Shown here piece by piece: positions 51,080 to 60,370 of a stretch of DNA of 64,000 bases. The DNA is from a bacterium. GTDB taxonomy: Bacteria > Bacillota > Clostridia > Lachnospirales > Lachnospiraceae. A model generated the notes under the pieces. It ran no database searches. It worked only from the letters and a program-made list of their open reading frames with translations, and had not been told where the DNA came from. Location of the stretch: contig JAMPFT010000001.1 in the NCBI GenBank assembly GCA_023664305.1, positions 166,400 through 230,399 on the forward strand, read 5' to 3'. Every line of letters begins with the position of its first letter. Position 1 is the stretch's first letter. A program made the position numbers and the translations under genes.

Positions 51080-51904
51080 GTGGACAAAAAAAAATCCCGG
51101 ACGGAAGAAAACAGGATACATTACGAGGGAGTCTTTCCGGCGTCAAAGAAAAACGGAGAGACTTATTACCGCGCCTCCCTGACCTTCCGCCGCAGGCATA
51201 TCAGCCTTGGCAGCTTCTCCACGCCGGAGGACGCCCACAGTGCGTACCTGGAGGGCAGACAGGTTCTCTCCACCCCCTCCGCCGTTCCGGAAAAATATAT
51301 TCCGGGCGGTCTGCTTCCCTTTGAAAAGTGGGTGAGTCTCGCCAACTTCCGCGACAACGGGATTTATTTCCGCAATCCCATTTATGTGAGCAGAAAAATG
51401 TTTTACTATTATCTTACGCCCTCCAGAGTACTGAAATTCGACCCGGACGATCTGTTCTATTACTCCTCCCACAAAATCATGTGCAGAGGCGGACATTACT
51501 TCGTGGCGGATTACGGGCTTCAGGTCAGCATCGCCTCCCGCTACGGGATTCCTCCCTACGCCAGAGAAGGCCGGGATTTCTTTTTCATCAACGGAGACTC
51601 CACCGATTTTCGCCGTGAAAACATCAGGGTCGTAAACATTTACCGCGGCGTCACGGCAGAACAAAAAAAGGGACAGCGCATATACACTGTCCGCATTCAT
51701 ATCAAAGGCAGCGTTATCGTCGGCCGTTACCGCAGCGAGACGGAAGCCGCCATCGCCTACAACAAGGCCGCCGACACGCTCCGCAAAAACGGGCTGCCGA
51801 AAAATTATACCTTAAACTACATCGAGGGACTTCCGCCCGGCCGCTACGCCGAAATCTACTCTTCGCTGGAAATCTCCCCCAGGATCGCGCAGTACCGCCC
51901 TTAA
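51080..51904 (+). CDS. AP2-type DNA-binding protein with degenerate HNH core
   Basis: This 274-residue protein has three parts. An N-terminal AP2-like module (residues about 14-62) reads YEGVFPASKKNGETYYRASL, then ISLGSFSTPEDAHSAYLEGR. A central segment (about 130-187) looks like an HNH homing-endonuclease fold, with FFINGDSTDFRRENIRVVN, but the Asp-His that normally precedes NGD is missing (FFI instead). The C-terminal AP2 module (188-245) is YRGVTAEQKKGQRIYTVRI, then VGRYRSETEAAIAYNKAADTL. GTG 51080 has GGAAGGGG upstream. It is on the plus strand between minus-strand genes. A DNA-binding role is inferred; nuclease activity looks lost. Confidence 0.78.
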   Translation: MDKKKSRTEENRIHYEGVFPASKKNGETYYRASLTFRRRHISLGSFSTPEDAHSAYLEGRQVLSTPSAVPEKYIPGGLLPFEKWVSLANFRDNGIYFRNPIYVSRKMFYYYLTPSRVLKFDPDDLFYYSSHKIMCRGGHYFVADYGLQVSIASRYGIPPYAREGRDFFFINGDSTDFRRENIRVVNIYRGVTAEQKKGQRIYTVRIHIKGSVIVGRYRSETEAAIAYNKAADTLRKNGLPKNYTLNYIEGLPPGRYAEIYSSLEISPRIAQYRP

Positions 51905-51914
51905 GGACGGCCGG

Positions 51915-53009
51915 CTACTTTTCTGCATAATCGATGAAGCTGATATTCAAATTGACCGGGCCCGCAATCCCGTCAACGGATCCCTGACTGCTGTACTGCC
52001 ACATCGTAAACTTGTACGGATAGTCCGGGATATCCGCAGGCTGGGCCAGCCACACGTCGTAGGCCGTAAGCTTCGACATGTCGATCTCCTTGATCAGCCA
52101 CTCCTTATTTCCGTAGAGGATGGATTTATACCCCGCGTCCTCCACCGCGTCCAGAAACGTCTTTGCGATCGTTGTCTTTTCGGATCTGCTCAGCGATTCG
52201 ATCCTCGCCGTATCGTTCGGAACCAACTCCATATCAAAGGCGATCGGATAAGCGATCGTATAGTCCGCCAGATTCTCCAGCACCAGAGCGGCTTCCTCTC
52301 TCGCCTCTTCCTTCGTGACCGCCTGCGAGTAAAAGTATACCCCCACATCCAGCCCGGCGTCCGTAGCCCGCTTCAGATTATCCAGAAAGTACTCGTCCAC
52401 AATCAGCTGACCCGTGCCGTAGCCTCTCGCGCCCGCGCGGATCATCACAAAATTGATGCCCGCCTTCTTCACCTTTCCAAAGTCGATATAATCCTGCAGC
52501 TTGGATACATCCACTCCCACATAGGAGGTCTGCTTCCCGTTTTCATAATATTTCATCAGATCCGACTGACAGACCAGCCGGGTAAAATCATATTCATGCT
52601 TGGGAAGATAGGGACTGATCAGAACCCATTCCTCCGTGCCGTCCGCATACTGCACCAGAGTATGCTTGCCGTCCGTAGAAGGATCGTTCTCCCGCTCTCT
52701 TTCTTCCTCGGACGACGGTTCCTCCGGCAGGGATTCCTCCGGCTCCTTCGGCGGATACTTGTCCCAAAAATCATAGTCGTCCGGAGACTGCGCGCCTCCC
52801 GACGCAGTCTCCGGCTCCGGGGACAGAATGACGGGCGAACGGTCCTCCGATCCCGGATCCCCCGCCGCCTGTCCCGGGTTTCTTCTTCCGTTATTCATCA
52901 GCAGTACCATCACCAGAATTACCGCCACAAACAGGGTCATCACGACCACCGTCATCACCACCGTCGGCGTCATCCCGGAACGGTCGTCATACTCGTCTCT
53001 CAGCTTCAT
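51915..53009 (-). CDS. GH25-family muramidase, membrane-anchored
   Basis: A 364-residue protein. A single membrane segment (residues about 14-38, VVMTVVVMTLFVAVILVMVLL) precedes a Pro/Glu/Ser-rich linker (40-105) and a GH25 lysozyme domain (about 150-364). Catalytic-type acids lie in GVDVSKLQDYIDF and AFDMELVPND. It cleaves N-acetylmuramic linkages outside the membrane. ATG 53009 follows AGGAG; longer frames (53036, 53084) lack a site. It ends 10 bases after the convergent AP2 gene stop. Confidence 0.9.
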   Translation of the reverse strand: MKLRDEYDDRSGMTPTVVMTVVVMTLFVAVILVMVLLMNNGRRNPGQAAGDPGSEDRSPVILSPEPETASGGAQSPDDYDFWDKYPPKEPEESLPEEPSSEEERERENDPSTDGKHTLVQYADGTEEWVLISPYLPKHEYDFTRLVCQSDLMKYYENGKQTSYVGVDVSKLQDYIDFGKVKKAGINFVMIRAGARGYGTGQLIVDEYFLDNLKRATDAGLDVGVYFYSQAVTKEEAREEAALVLENLADYTIAYPIAFDMELVPNDTARIESLSRSEKTTIAKTFLDAVEDAGYKSILYGNKEWLIKEIDMSKLTAYDVWLAQPADIPDYPYKFTMWQYSSQGSVDGIAGPVNLNISFIDYAEK

Positions 53010-53102
53010 CCTATCTCCTGTCAGTCTCTTGCTCATTCTGCAGAAGCCTCTGCCGCCTTCCGCATCCCTTCGTGTTTCCGCCACAAATACCGTTTTCTTT
53101 CC

Positions 53103-53900
53103 CTACAGACGCACAATCGCCTTCTTCGGGCACTTCTCGGCGCAGACGCCGCAGTGCGTACACTTCTCCTGGTCGATGACCGCATGGAAATCCTTCACCG
53201 TCACCGCCTGACCGGGACAGTTCCTCACACAGATTCCGCATCCGATGCATCCCGTCTCGCAGGCTTTCACGGTCACGGGCCCCTTGTCCGCGGAGCTGCA
53301 GGCAACCGCAAGCTCTGCATCATAAGGGATCAGCGAAATCAGCTTCTTCGGACATACGTCGATGCATTTTCCGCAGGCCCTGCAGGCCTCCCTGTCAACC
53401 ACGGCCACGCCGTTCACCACATGAATCGCGTCGAAAGGACACACCTTCGCACAGGTTCCGAATCCGAGACACCCGCTGGTGCAGGATTTCGGTCCGCCGC
53501 CGGGCACAAAGCTCATCATACGGCAGTCCTGTGCGCCGTAATATTCATAATCCTGATGCGTTCTGTCGCAGTCGCCCTGGCAGGCCACATACGCCGTCAG
53601 CCGCACGCCGGCCTGCGCTTCCACTCCCATGATCTGCGCAATCTTTTGTCCCACCGTCTCGCCGCCCACAGGACAGGCGTTCACCGGGGCCTCCCCTGCG
53701 GCAATCGCCGCCGCAAGGCCGGAGCAGCCCGCATAACCGCAGCCCCCGCAGTTATTCCCCGGCAGGGCGGCAAGCACGGCCTCCTCCCGCTCGTCTACCT
53801 GTACCCGGAAGCGGATACCTGCCACGCCCAGGAAAACGCCCACGAAAATACCGACCGCGCCGACTACCGCGGCAGCCGTAACAATTCCCATCACACTCAT
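53103..53900 (-). CDS. rnfB: Rnf complex subunit B (ferredoxin-like)
   Basis: A 265-residue protein: N-terminal membrane anchor (VTAAAVVGAVGIFVGVFLGVAG), the Fe-S domain motif NNCGGCGYAGCSGLA near residue 50, and two-plus ferredoxin-like [4Fe-4S] motifs (CRACGKCIDVCP, CIGCGICVRNCP, CTHCGVCAEKCP). It passes electrons from ferredoxin to the membrane complex. ATG 53900 follows GGAGG. It is last in the operon. Confidence 0.96.
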   Translation of the reverse strand: MSVMGIVTAAAVVGAVGIFVGVFLGVAGIRFRVQVDEREEAVLAALPGNNCGGCGYAGCSGLAAAIAAGEAPVNACPVGGETVGQKIAQIMGVEAQAGVRLTAYVACQGDCDRTHQDYEYYGAQDCRMMSFVPGGGPKSCTSGCLGFGTCAKVCPFDAIHVVNGVAVVDREACRACGKCIDVCPKKLISLIPYDAELAVACSSADKGPVTVKACETGCIGCGICVRNCPGQAVTVKDFHAVIDQEKCTHCGVCAEKCPKKAIVRL

Positions 53901-53912
53901 GCGTATAACCTC

Positions 53913-54497
53913 CTACAGCAATCCCGAAAATCCCACAAAGGCGATCGCCATAAGCCCCGCCGTCAGCAGCACTACAGGCATCCCCCGGAAGGACTCAGGC
54001 ACATCGTTATATTCAATCTTTTCCCGGATTCCCGCCAGAATCACGATGGCAACCGTAAATCCCACCGCCGTCGCAAAACCGTTCACAATACCCGTCAGGA
54101 TTCCGTACTCCGCCTGCTCATTGCTGATCGCGACGCCCAGCACCGCGCAGTTGGTCGTGATCAGCGGAAGATACACGCCCAGTGCCTCGTAAAGCGATGG
54201 CATGGCCTTGCGCAGAAACATCTCCACGAACTGAACGAGCGCCGCGATGACCAGAATAAACACAATCGTATCCAGATAGCGGACATTCCAGCGGATCAGC
54301 ACGAACCGGTTAATTACGCCGGCCACCGCGCTGGCCAGGGTAATGACAAAGATGACGGCTGCTCCCATGCCGCCTGCGGTCTTCACCTTTTTTGACACGC
54401 CCAAAAACGGACAAAGCCCCAGGAACTGACTGAGCACTACATTGCTCACCAGGGAAGAGCCGACCATAATGACCAACAATTCTTTTACATTATCCAT
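53913..54497 (-). CDS. rnfA: Rnf complex subunit A
   Basis: A 194-residue integral membrane protein with six spans; VVLSQFLGLCPFLGVSKKVKT at the N-terminus is characteristic, including the Cys that coordinates a membrane Fe-S centre with RnfE. It is homologous to RnfE and to NqrE. ATG 54497 directly abuts the rnfE stop and has AAGGAG upstream. Confidence 0.96.
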   Translation of the reverse strand: MDNVKELLVIMVGSSLVSNVVLSQFLGLCPFLGVSKKVKTAGGMGAAVIFVITLASAVAGVINRFVLIRWNVRYLDTIVFILVIAALVQFVEMFLRKAMPSLYEALGVYLPLITTNCAVLGVAISNEQAEYGILTGIVNGFATAVGFTVAIVILAGIREKIEYNDVPESFRGMPVVLLTAGLMAIAFVGFSGLL

Positions 54498-55301
54498 TTA
54501 AATATTCTCCTTGTCCAGATCCAGTATATCCAAACCGTCTTCTTCGACCTTAAGCGGAGAGCTTTCCGCCTCAGCCGCCCTGAGCCCGGAAGCGCTCTCC
54601 TCTTCCGCCTCCGCGTCGTAAAAACGTCTGCTGCAGCCCTTTTCGGAACAGTTCATGCAGTCCTCCGTACAGCCCGAGCCGATTTTTTCATAGGGCTTCC
54701 CGGCTTTTTTCAGCTTCTTTTTCACAAAATTCTGCAGGGCTGTCAGCACAGCCAGCACAAAAAACGCTCCCGGCGCCTGGGTAAAGATTCTCACCGGCAT
54801 ATAAGTATCGGGCATCACGGAAAGACCGAACAGCTTTCCCGCGCCTAACAGCTCCCGCACCGCGCCGATGCAGGTCAGGGCGACAGAAAATCCCAGTCCC
54901 ATGCCGATCCCGTCAAACAAAGACGCCACGGGAGGATTGGAATAAGCGTACGCCTCCGCGCGCCCCAGAATGATGCAGTTTACCACGATCAGCGGAATGT
55001 ACATGCCCAGCGACTTGTTTAACGACGGCAGAAACGCCTCCAAAAGCAGCTGGACTACCGTCACAAAGGACGCGATAATCACGATGAACGCCGGAATCCT
55101 CACTCTGGTCGGAATGATCCCTCGCAGCAGGGAAATAAAAAGATTGCTCAGAGCCAGCACCGCCATGGTCGTCAGCCCCATGCCCAGGCCGTTGACCGCG
55201 GATGTGGTCACCGCCAGGGTGGGACACATGCCCAGCATCAGCACGAACGTCGGATTCTCCCGGACAATTCCGTTGTAAAGTCTCTCACCGGCCTTATTCA
55301 T
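54498..55301 (-). CDS. rnfE: Rnf complex subunit E
   Basis: A 267-residue membrane protein with six spans (NPTFVLMLGMCPTLAVTTSA). A Cys-containing tail (CTEDCMNCSEKGCSRRFYDAE, about 205-225) and an acidic end extend beyond the usual RnfE length (about 200-230). The extra Cys cluster could bind a metal or be structural; that is inference. ATG 55301 follows GGAGGAG and overlaps rnfG by 8 bases. Confidence 0.95.
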   Translation of the reverse strand: MNKAGERLYNGIVRENPTFVLMLGMCPTLAVTTSAVNGLGMGLTTMAVLALSNLFISLLRGIIPTRVRIPAFIVIIASFVTVVQLLLEAFLPSLNKSLGMYIPLIVVNCIILGRAEAYAYSNPPVASLFDGIGMGLGFSVALTCIGAVRELLGAGKLFGLSVMPDTYMPVRIFTQAPGAFFVLAVLTALQNFVKKKLKKAGKPYEKIGSGCTEDCMNCSEKGCSRRFYDAEAEEESASGLRAAEAESSPLKVEEDGLDILDLDKENI

Positions 55302-55932
55302 TTCCGACACCTCCTCCCAACAGCTCCCTCGCTGCCCTTAAGCCCCCGTTCACAGCCGCGGTGACCGCCTTCGTCGTGATCGTCGCCCCGCTGATGGCGT
55401 CCACCTCGTTGGTATTCTCCCCGGCTCCCGTCTTTGTGTAGACAAAGCTCTCATAATTCTTTCCCGCAAACTGGGGCGTCAGCACACCGGACGCTTCCAT
55501 TCCGAGCCCCGGCGTCTCCGAGGTCTCCGTGATCGTGACGCCGTTTACCGTCCCGTCCGCGCCGACGCCGACGTAGAGCACAATCGTTCCGCCGTACCCC
55601 TTCGCGGAAGCCTCCACCACATACCCGTAAAAGCTGCCGTCGCACTCCGCCCGAAACACCGTGCCGATACTGACCTTTTCCTCCGCAAGATACAGCGCCG
55701 TCTCCTCTCCTGCCGTATAGTCCACTTCCGTAAACAAAAGCTCTTTTTCCTGTTCCTTTGCCTGGGGAAACACTGCCGCACAGGCCTCCCGTACCGCCTT
55801 TTCCTGCTGTATTTTTCTCGGCTCCTTTGTCACTTCAAATACAAAGCCCAAAAGCAGTCCCGCGATCAGGGTGATTCCAAAAAGGATCCCTGCCTCCCGA
55901 AACATCGTCTTCACCGCACTCTTATCTCGCAT
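55294..55932 (-). CDS. rnfG: Rnf complex subunit G (covalent FMN)
   Basis: A 212-residue protein with an N-terminal membrane helix (AGILFGITLIAGLLLGFVFEV) and an FMN-binding domain. The FMN-attachment motif near the C-terminus is VDAISGATITT, with the modified Thr following SGAT. ATG 55932 follows GGGAGG and overlaps rnfD by 11 bases. Confidence 0.96.
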   Translation of the reverse strand: MRDKSAVKTMFREAGILFGITLIAGLLLGFVFEVTKEPRKIQQEKAVREACAAVFPQAKEQEKELLFTEVDYTAGEETALYLAEEKVSIGTVFRAECDGSFYGYVVEASAKGYGGTIVLYVGVGADGTVNGVTITETSETPGLGMEASGVLTPQFAGKNYESFVYTKTGAGENTNEVDAISGATITTKAVTAAVNGGLRAARELLGGGVGNE

Positions 55933-56863
55933 GACGTCTGCCTCCCTTCCCATATCCGAAGGCCACGGGCTTCGTAACTCTCTCGATCAGAGGCACCAGC
56001 AGGTTTCCCAGCAAAATGGCATAGGACACCCCCTCGGCGCCGGGGCCGAAGATTCGGAAAATCCCTGTCATAATCCCCAGGAAAACGCCGTAAAGATACT
56101 GCCCCTTTACGGTGATGGGGCGCGTCACATAATCGGTGGCCATGAAGAAAGCCCCCAGCATCAGTCCTCCGCCTGCCAGCTGGGCCGAAAGCCATGCGGG
56201 GTCAAACCCGCGGCCCCCGAACAGTACGGCAAACAGGACAAACGACGCCAGATAGCTTCCGGGTATCCGCAGATCGATGACCCCCAGCAGAATCAGGATA
56301 CACGCGCCGATAATCAATGCTATGACGGAAGTCTCCCCGATAGTACCCGCAGTCCGTCCGATTACCATATCCATCACGTTTACCGTCTCTCCCGCCTTTA
56401 AGGCTGCAAGGGGCGTCGCCCCCGTGTAGGCATCACAGACAAAATCCGTCATAGCCGTCGGAAAGGAGATCAGCAGAAAACACCGCGCCGCCAGCGCGGG
56501 ATTCATAAAATTCTGCCCCAGGCCGCCGAACAGCATCTTGACGACAAGGATCGCAAACACGCCGCCCAGCGCCGCCATCCAGAGCGGAACCGTGACCGGA
56601 AGATTTAAGGCGAGCAGAAGCCCCGTCACCACCGCCGACAGATCCGTGACGGTCAGCTTCCTTCTGTAGAGTCCGTACAAAAGCTCCGTCAGCACCGTGG
56701 CCGCCACGGTGACCAGAATGACAGCCAGCGCCCTGGGGCCGAAATTATAGATTCCGAAACCGGCGGCCGGCATCAGCGCCACAATGACGGCCAGCATGAT
56801 GCCGTTTGTCGTCACCCCGGAACGAATATGAGGATTGGATGATACTTTATATAATTCGCTCAT
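55922..56863 (-). CDS. rnfD: Rnf complex subunit D
   Basis: A 313-residue polytopic membrane protein of the NqrB/RnfD family with about nine hydrophobic spans; the FMN-binding motif DAYTGATPLAALK (Thr of TGATP) is present. It takes part in electron transfer linked to ion transport. ATG 56863 follows AGGAGG and overlaps the rnfC stop (ATGA). Confidence 0.96.
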   Translation of the reverse strand: MSELYKVSSNPHIRSGVTTNGIMLAVIVALMPAAGFGIYNFGPRALAVILVTVAATVLTELLYGLYRRKLTVTDLSAVVTGLLLALNLPVTVPLWMAALGGVFAILVVKMLFGGLGQNFMNPALAARCFLLISFPTAMTDFVCDAYTGATPLAALKAGETVNVMDMVIGRTAGTIGETSVIALIIGACILILLGVIDLRIPGSYLASFVLFAVLFGGRGFDPAWLSAQLAGGGLMLGAFFMATDYVTRPITVKGQYLYGVFLGIMTGIFRIFGPGAEGVSYAILLGNLLVPLIERVTKPVAFGYGKGGRRHAR

Positions 56864-58188
56864 GACTTTCCTCCTGTCTTCCTCTTCGCCAGCTGGATCT
56901 TGCGCATGGACTTGATCTGCTGCGTAAGGGGCCTCCTGGCGGGACAGACGAAGCTGCAGCAGCCGCACTCGCAGCACTCCATACCGTGGTTTTCCAGGAA
57001 CGCTTCCTCGTCGAAACGCTCCGCATAGTCCGCCAGCCTGCTCGGGATCACCCTGCCGGGACATGCCTCCACGCACCGTCCGCAGTTAATACAGGGGCCG
57101 GGAGCCATAGCCGACACATCGTCCCTGGAAAGTCCCAGAAGAGCCGTAGAGGTCTTTGTCGTCGGCACATTCAGATCGAACATGCCAAATCCCATCATCG
57201 GGCCTCCGCAGATGATTTTCTCGGGAGTCGTCTTAAAACCGCCCGCCTCCTCCAGAATCTCCTGATAGCTCATACCGATCTTCACGCGGAAATTTCCGGG
57301 AGAAGCCACCGCGTCCCCGGTCACGGTCACGATTCTCTCGATCAGAGGCCTTCCCTCCGTCACCGCGCGGAAAACCGCCACAATGGTATCTACATTGTTT
57401 ACCACGCACCCCACGTCCGCCGGAAGCATGGTGGAATTGATCTTTCTGCCTGTCGTGGCATAAATCAGCTGCCGCTCTCCGCCCTGCGGATATTTTGTCT
57501 TCAACGCCTTCACGCTGATCCTGGGTTCCTCCCTGGTCAGCTGTTTCAGCAGCGCGATGCAGTCCGGCTTGTTGTCCTCCACCGCCAGAATCCCGTGGGC
57601 GTTTTCAAAAAGCCTTAAGATAATCTTCAGGCCGCCGATCAGCTTCTCCGGCTCCTCCAGCATCCTGCGGTAATCGGAGGTCAGATAGGGCTCGCACTCC
57701 GCGCAGTTTGCAATCACATAATCTATCCCCGCGGGATCCTTCGGCGAAAGCTTTACATGGGTGGGAAAGCCCGCGCCTCCCATCCCCACAATCCCGGCCT
57801 CGCGGATGATTTCGATAATCTCCCCGCCGCTCAGCTTTTCCAGCGGCGCAACGGGATAAAAACCCACGTCCTCATACAGACCGTCATTCTCCACGACAAT
57901 ACTCATAACCATATCGCCCGTAACCACTCTTCTCGGCTCCACAGCCTTCACCGTGCCGGAGACGGAGGCGTACACGGGGGCGGAAACAAATCCTCCGCTC
58001 TCCGCTATCTTCTGCCCGGCCAGGACTCTGTCTCCCTTTGCGACGATAGCCTTCGCCGGCGCGCCGATATGCTGGGACAACGGATAGACCAGCTCTCCCT
58101 TCGGCAAAATGTCGCGTATCGGCTTATTCCCGGACAGCTCCTTCCCGTCGTACGGATGGATGCCGCCCACAAATGTCAACTTCGCCAT
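56860..58188 (-). CDS. rnfC: Rnf complex subunit C (NADH-binding)
   Basis: A 442-residue cytoplasmic subunit: Rossmann-like NADH/FMN domain with GMGGAGFPTHVK and NCAECEPYLTSDYRRM, then two [4Fe-4S] motifs CINCGRCVEACP and CCECGCCSFVCPARRPL. First gene of rnfCDGEAB, the usual clostridial order. The complex couples reduced ferredoxin oxidation to NAD reduction and Na+ or H+ export. No single strong promoter is obvious in the AT-rich 58189-58300 region. Confidence 0.96.
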   Translation of the reverse strand: MAKLTFVGGIHPYDGKELSGNKPIRDILPKGELVYPLSQHIGAPAKAIVAKGDRVLAGQKIAESGGFVSAPVYASVSGTVKAVEPRRVVTGDMVMSIVVENDGLYEDVGFYPVAPLEKLSGGEIIEIIREAGIVGMGGAGFPTHVKLSPKDPAGIDYVIANCAECEPYLTSDYRRMLEEPEKLIGGLKIILRLFENAHGILAVEDNKPDCIALLKQLTREEPRISVKALKTKYPQGGERQLIYATTGRKINSTMLPADVGCVVNNVDTIVAVFRAVTEGRPLIERIVTVTGDAVASPGNFRVKIGMSYQEILEEAGGFKTTPEKIICGGPMMGFGMFDLNVPTTKTSTALLGLSRDDVSAMAPGPCINCGRCVEACPGRVIPSRLADYAERFDEEAFLENHGMECCECGCCSFVCPARRPLTQQIKSMRKIQLAKRKTGGKS

Positions 58189-58226
58189 ACCCTTCTAACA
58201 TCCTTTCCAACATTTTCTGTCGAATT

Positions 58227-58256
58227 TTGCAAAACCGTTCCCATTAAATATACTAT
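58227..58256 (+). promoter_or_regulatory. Weak promoter candidate for the YprB-like gene
   Basis: TTGCAA (58227-58232), 18 bases, TACTAT (58251-58256) in an AT-rich divergent region shared with rnfC. Confidence 0.4.
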
Positions 58257-58345
58257 TTTTTTTCTTAAAATACTACTGTAAAATTTATTTTTATGATATC
58301 ATGGAAAAAAACGAGTCTGCAAAGCACTCAGACAGGAGGTCTTTT

Positions 58346-59449
58346 ATGAGAATTTCCGAAGAAACCATGGATAATTTTTCCGTCTCTTATCCTCTCGAAA
58401 GGATTGCACCCATAGAGCGCATCTTGTTTATCGATATCGAAACCACCGGCTTTACGGCGCGGTCTTCATACCTGTATCTGATCGGCTGCGCCTATTTCCT
58501 CGCGGGCAAATGGCGGACCATACAGTGGATGGCTGAGGATTTCACCCAGGAAAAGGATATTTTGAACGCCTTTTTTGAATTTTCAAAGCTTTACCGCTAC
58601 CTGATCCATTTCAACGGCAACAATTTTGATCTGCCGTACATAACCCAAAAATGCGAGCAGCTTTCCCTGCCCTACACCTTCGACCGCTTCCAGGGGCTCG
58701 ACCTGTACCGCCGGATCGCCCCCTACAAATTTTTCCTGAAGCTTCCGAACTGCAAGCAGAAAACGCTGGAGCAATTCCTGGGCAGCAGCCGCAAGGATGT
58801 TTTCTCCGGCGGGGAATTAATCGGTATCTACCACGACTATGTAAAAAATCCTACGGAGTTTGCCGAAAACGCCCTGCTCCTCCATAACGCCGACGACTTA
58901 AAGGGTATGCTGGAAACCCTGCCCATACTGGCGTACTACGATCTGTTCAACGAGCCTCTGAAGGCAAAAAAGGTTCAGGCAAACAGCTACCGCGACGCAA
59001 ACGGAGGGAAACGCAGGGAGCTGCTCATCACGCTCACGCTGGATACCCCACTCCCCAAGCCCGTTGCAGCCTCCGCCGCAAACTGTCATTTCCGCGGATC
59101 GGAGGCAGAGGCCGTCCTGAAGATCCCGATCTTCGAGGAAGAGCTGAAATATTTTTATTCCAACTATCACGATTATTATTATCTCCCCGCCGAGGATGTG
59201 GCGCTTCACAAATCCGTGGCAGGCTTCGTAGACAAGCAGTACCGCCTCCCCGCCTCCGCCGCCACCTGCTATACGCGGAAGTTCTCCAGCTACCTCCCGC
59301 AGTGGGATGTGGTTTTTGAACCCTTTTTCAAAAGGGATTACAAGAGCAAGGAGCTCTTCTTCGAGCTTACGGAGGAGATGAAGAAAAACCGTCAGGCCTT
59401 TTCCACCTATGCGTCCCATGTGCTGGCCATGATGGCGTCTACCTATTAG
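58346..59449 (+). CDS. YprB-like RNase H-fold 3'-5' exonuclease
   Basis: A 367-residue protein whose N-terminal half is a DEDD-type exonuclease domain: LFIDIETTGF (Asp-Glu), HFNGNNFDLPYI (Asp) and HNADDLKGM (final Asp). The C-terminal half is unassigned, with KVQANSYRDANGGKRRELLI and aromatic-rich segments. It is close to the Bacillus YprB family. ATG 58346 follows AGGAGG; an upstream ATG at 58301 has no site. It diverges from rnf and converges with cheR. Confidence 0.85.
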   Translation: MRISEETMDNFSVSYPLERIAPIERILFIDIETTGFTARSSYLYLIGCAYFLAGKWRTIQWMAEDFTQEKDILNAFFEFSKLYRYLIHFNGNNFDLPYITQKCEQLSLPYTFDRFQGLDLYRRIAPYKFFLKLPNCKQKTLEQFLGSSRKDVFSGGELIGIYHDYVKNPTEFAENALLLHNADDLKGMLETLPILAYYDLFNEPLKAKKVQANSYRDANGGKRRELLITLTLDTPLPKPVAASAANCHFRGSEAEAVLKIPIFEEELKYFYSNYHDYYYLPAEDVALHKSVAGFVDKQYRLPASAATCYTRKFSSYLPQWDVVFEPFFKRDYKSKELFFELTEEMKKNRQAFSTYASHVLAMMASTY

Positions 59450-59487
59450 CTTTTGTTTTGGATCGACAAAAAAGCCGAAAGCCGGCA

Positions 59488-59516
59488 AAAAGGGAACCCC
59501 CTTGAGGAGTTCCCTT
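59488..59516. terminator. Terminator between the YprB-like gene and cheR
   Basis: Perfect AAAGGGAAC / GTTCCCTTT arms with an 11-base loop. On the minus strand it ends in T5 and so terminates cheR; it is 40 bases past the YprB-like stop. Confidence 0.8.
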
Positions 59517-59545
59517 TCCTGTTTCTGTATTGTTCTGTAATCTCT

Positions 59546-60322
59546 TTACGGCTTCTGGTAGAAGAAAGAATTTTTCCGCTCGTATCCGATCTCCTTGTAA
59601 TTGATGATCTGCTCGGTGCTTCCGATAAAGAGAACGCCCCCGGAGGCCAACGATTTGCAGAACTTCCGGAAGACTTCTTCCTTCGCCTCTTCTGTAAAAT
59701 AAATAAGTACGTTCCGGCAGACAATCATATGATAATCCGTCGCATAGCTGTCCTTCAAAAGATTATGTTCCTTAAATTCCACCCTTGCCTTGATCTCATC
59801 GGAAATCTTATAGGAGCCTCCGATCTGGGTAAAATATTTCTTTTTCAGATCAGCCGGCACTCCCAGGATACTCTTGCTGGAGTATAATCCCACCTTCGCC
59901 TTCGCGATGACCTGCTTGTCAAGGTCTGTGGCGTAGATTTTGATATTGTTCAGAGGCATATGCTTCGACAGCGCCATTACCAGAGAATAGGGCTCATCTC
60001 CGGTAGAGCACGCGGCGCTCCATATCTTCAGATGATGCCCGAACTTTTTGATCAGCTCAGGAATCACCTCTTCATCCATCAGCTTCCACTGATCCGGATT
60101 CCGATAGAATTCAGATACATTGATTGTAATGTAGTTGACGAATTCTTCAAATAATTCTTTGTCTTTTTTCAAGCCAAGTACATATTTGTCGTATCCCTCG
60201 ATTTTGTGCTTGGCGATCAGTGTGTCGATACGGCGCTTCATCTGCTTCTCTTTGTAACAGTTCAAGTCGATAGCAGTCATCGCCATTATCTCCTTCTTAA
60301 AGTACTCATAATCGTATGCCAT
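59546..60322 (-). CDS. cheR: Chemotaxis protein methyltransferase CheR
   Basis: A 258-residue SAM-dependent methyltransferase for chemoreceptor glutamates. N-terminal helical domain (1-75, with ITINVSEFYRNPDQW), SAM-binding motif WSAACSTGDEPYSLVM, then CRNVLIYF and GGVLFIGSTEQI. It stands alone, with no other che gene in the window; chemotaxis machinery must be elsewhere. It lies 48 bases downstream of the rpsA-like gene. Confidence 0.95.
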   Translation of the reverse strand: MAYDYEYFKKEIMAMTAIDLNCYKEKQMKRRIDTLIAKHKIEGYDKYVLGLKKDKELFEEFVNYITINVSEFYRNPDQWKLMDEEVIPELIKKFGHHLKIWSAACSTGDEPYSLVMALSKHMPLNNIKIYATDLDKQVIAKAKVGLYSSKSILGVPADLKKKYFTQIGGSYKISDEIKARVEFKEHNLLKDSYATDYHMIVCRNVLIYFTEEAKEEVFRKFCKSLASGGVLFIGSTEQIINYKEIGYERKNSFFYQKP

Positions 60323-60370
60323 GCAAAAACACCACCTTACTTTATCTTTTTTGTTATTCTGTTAAGCCGC

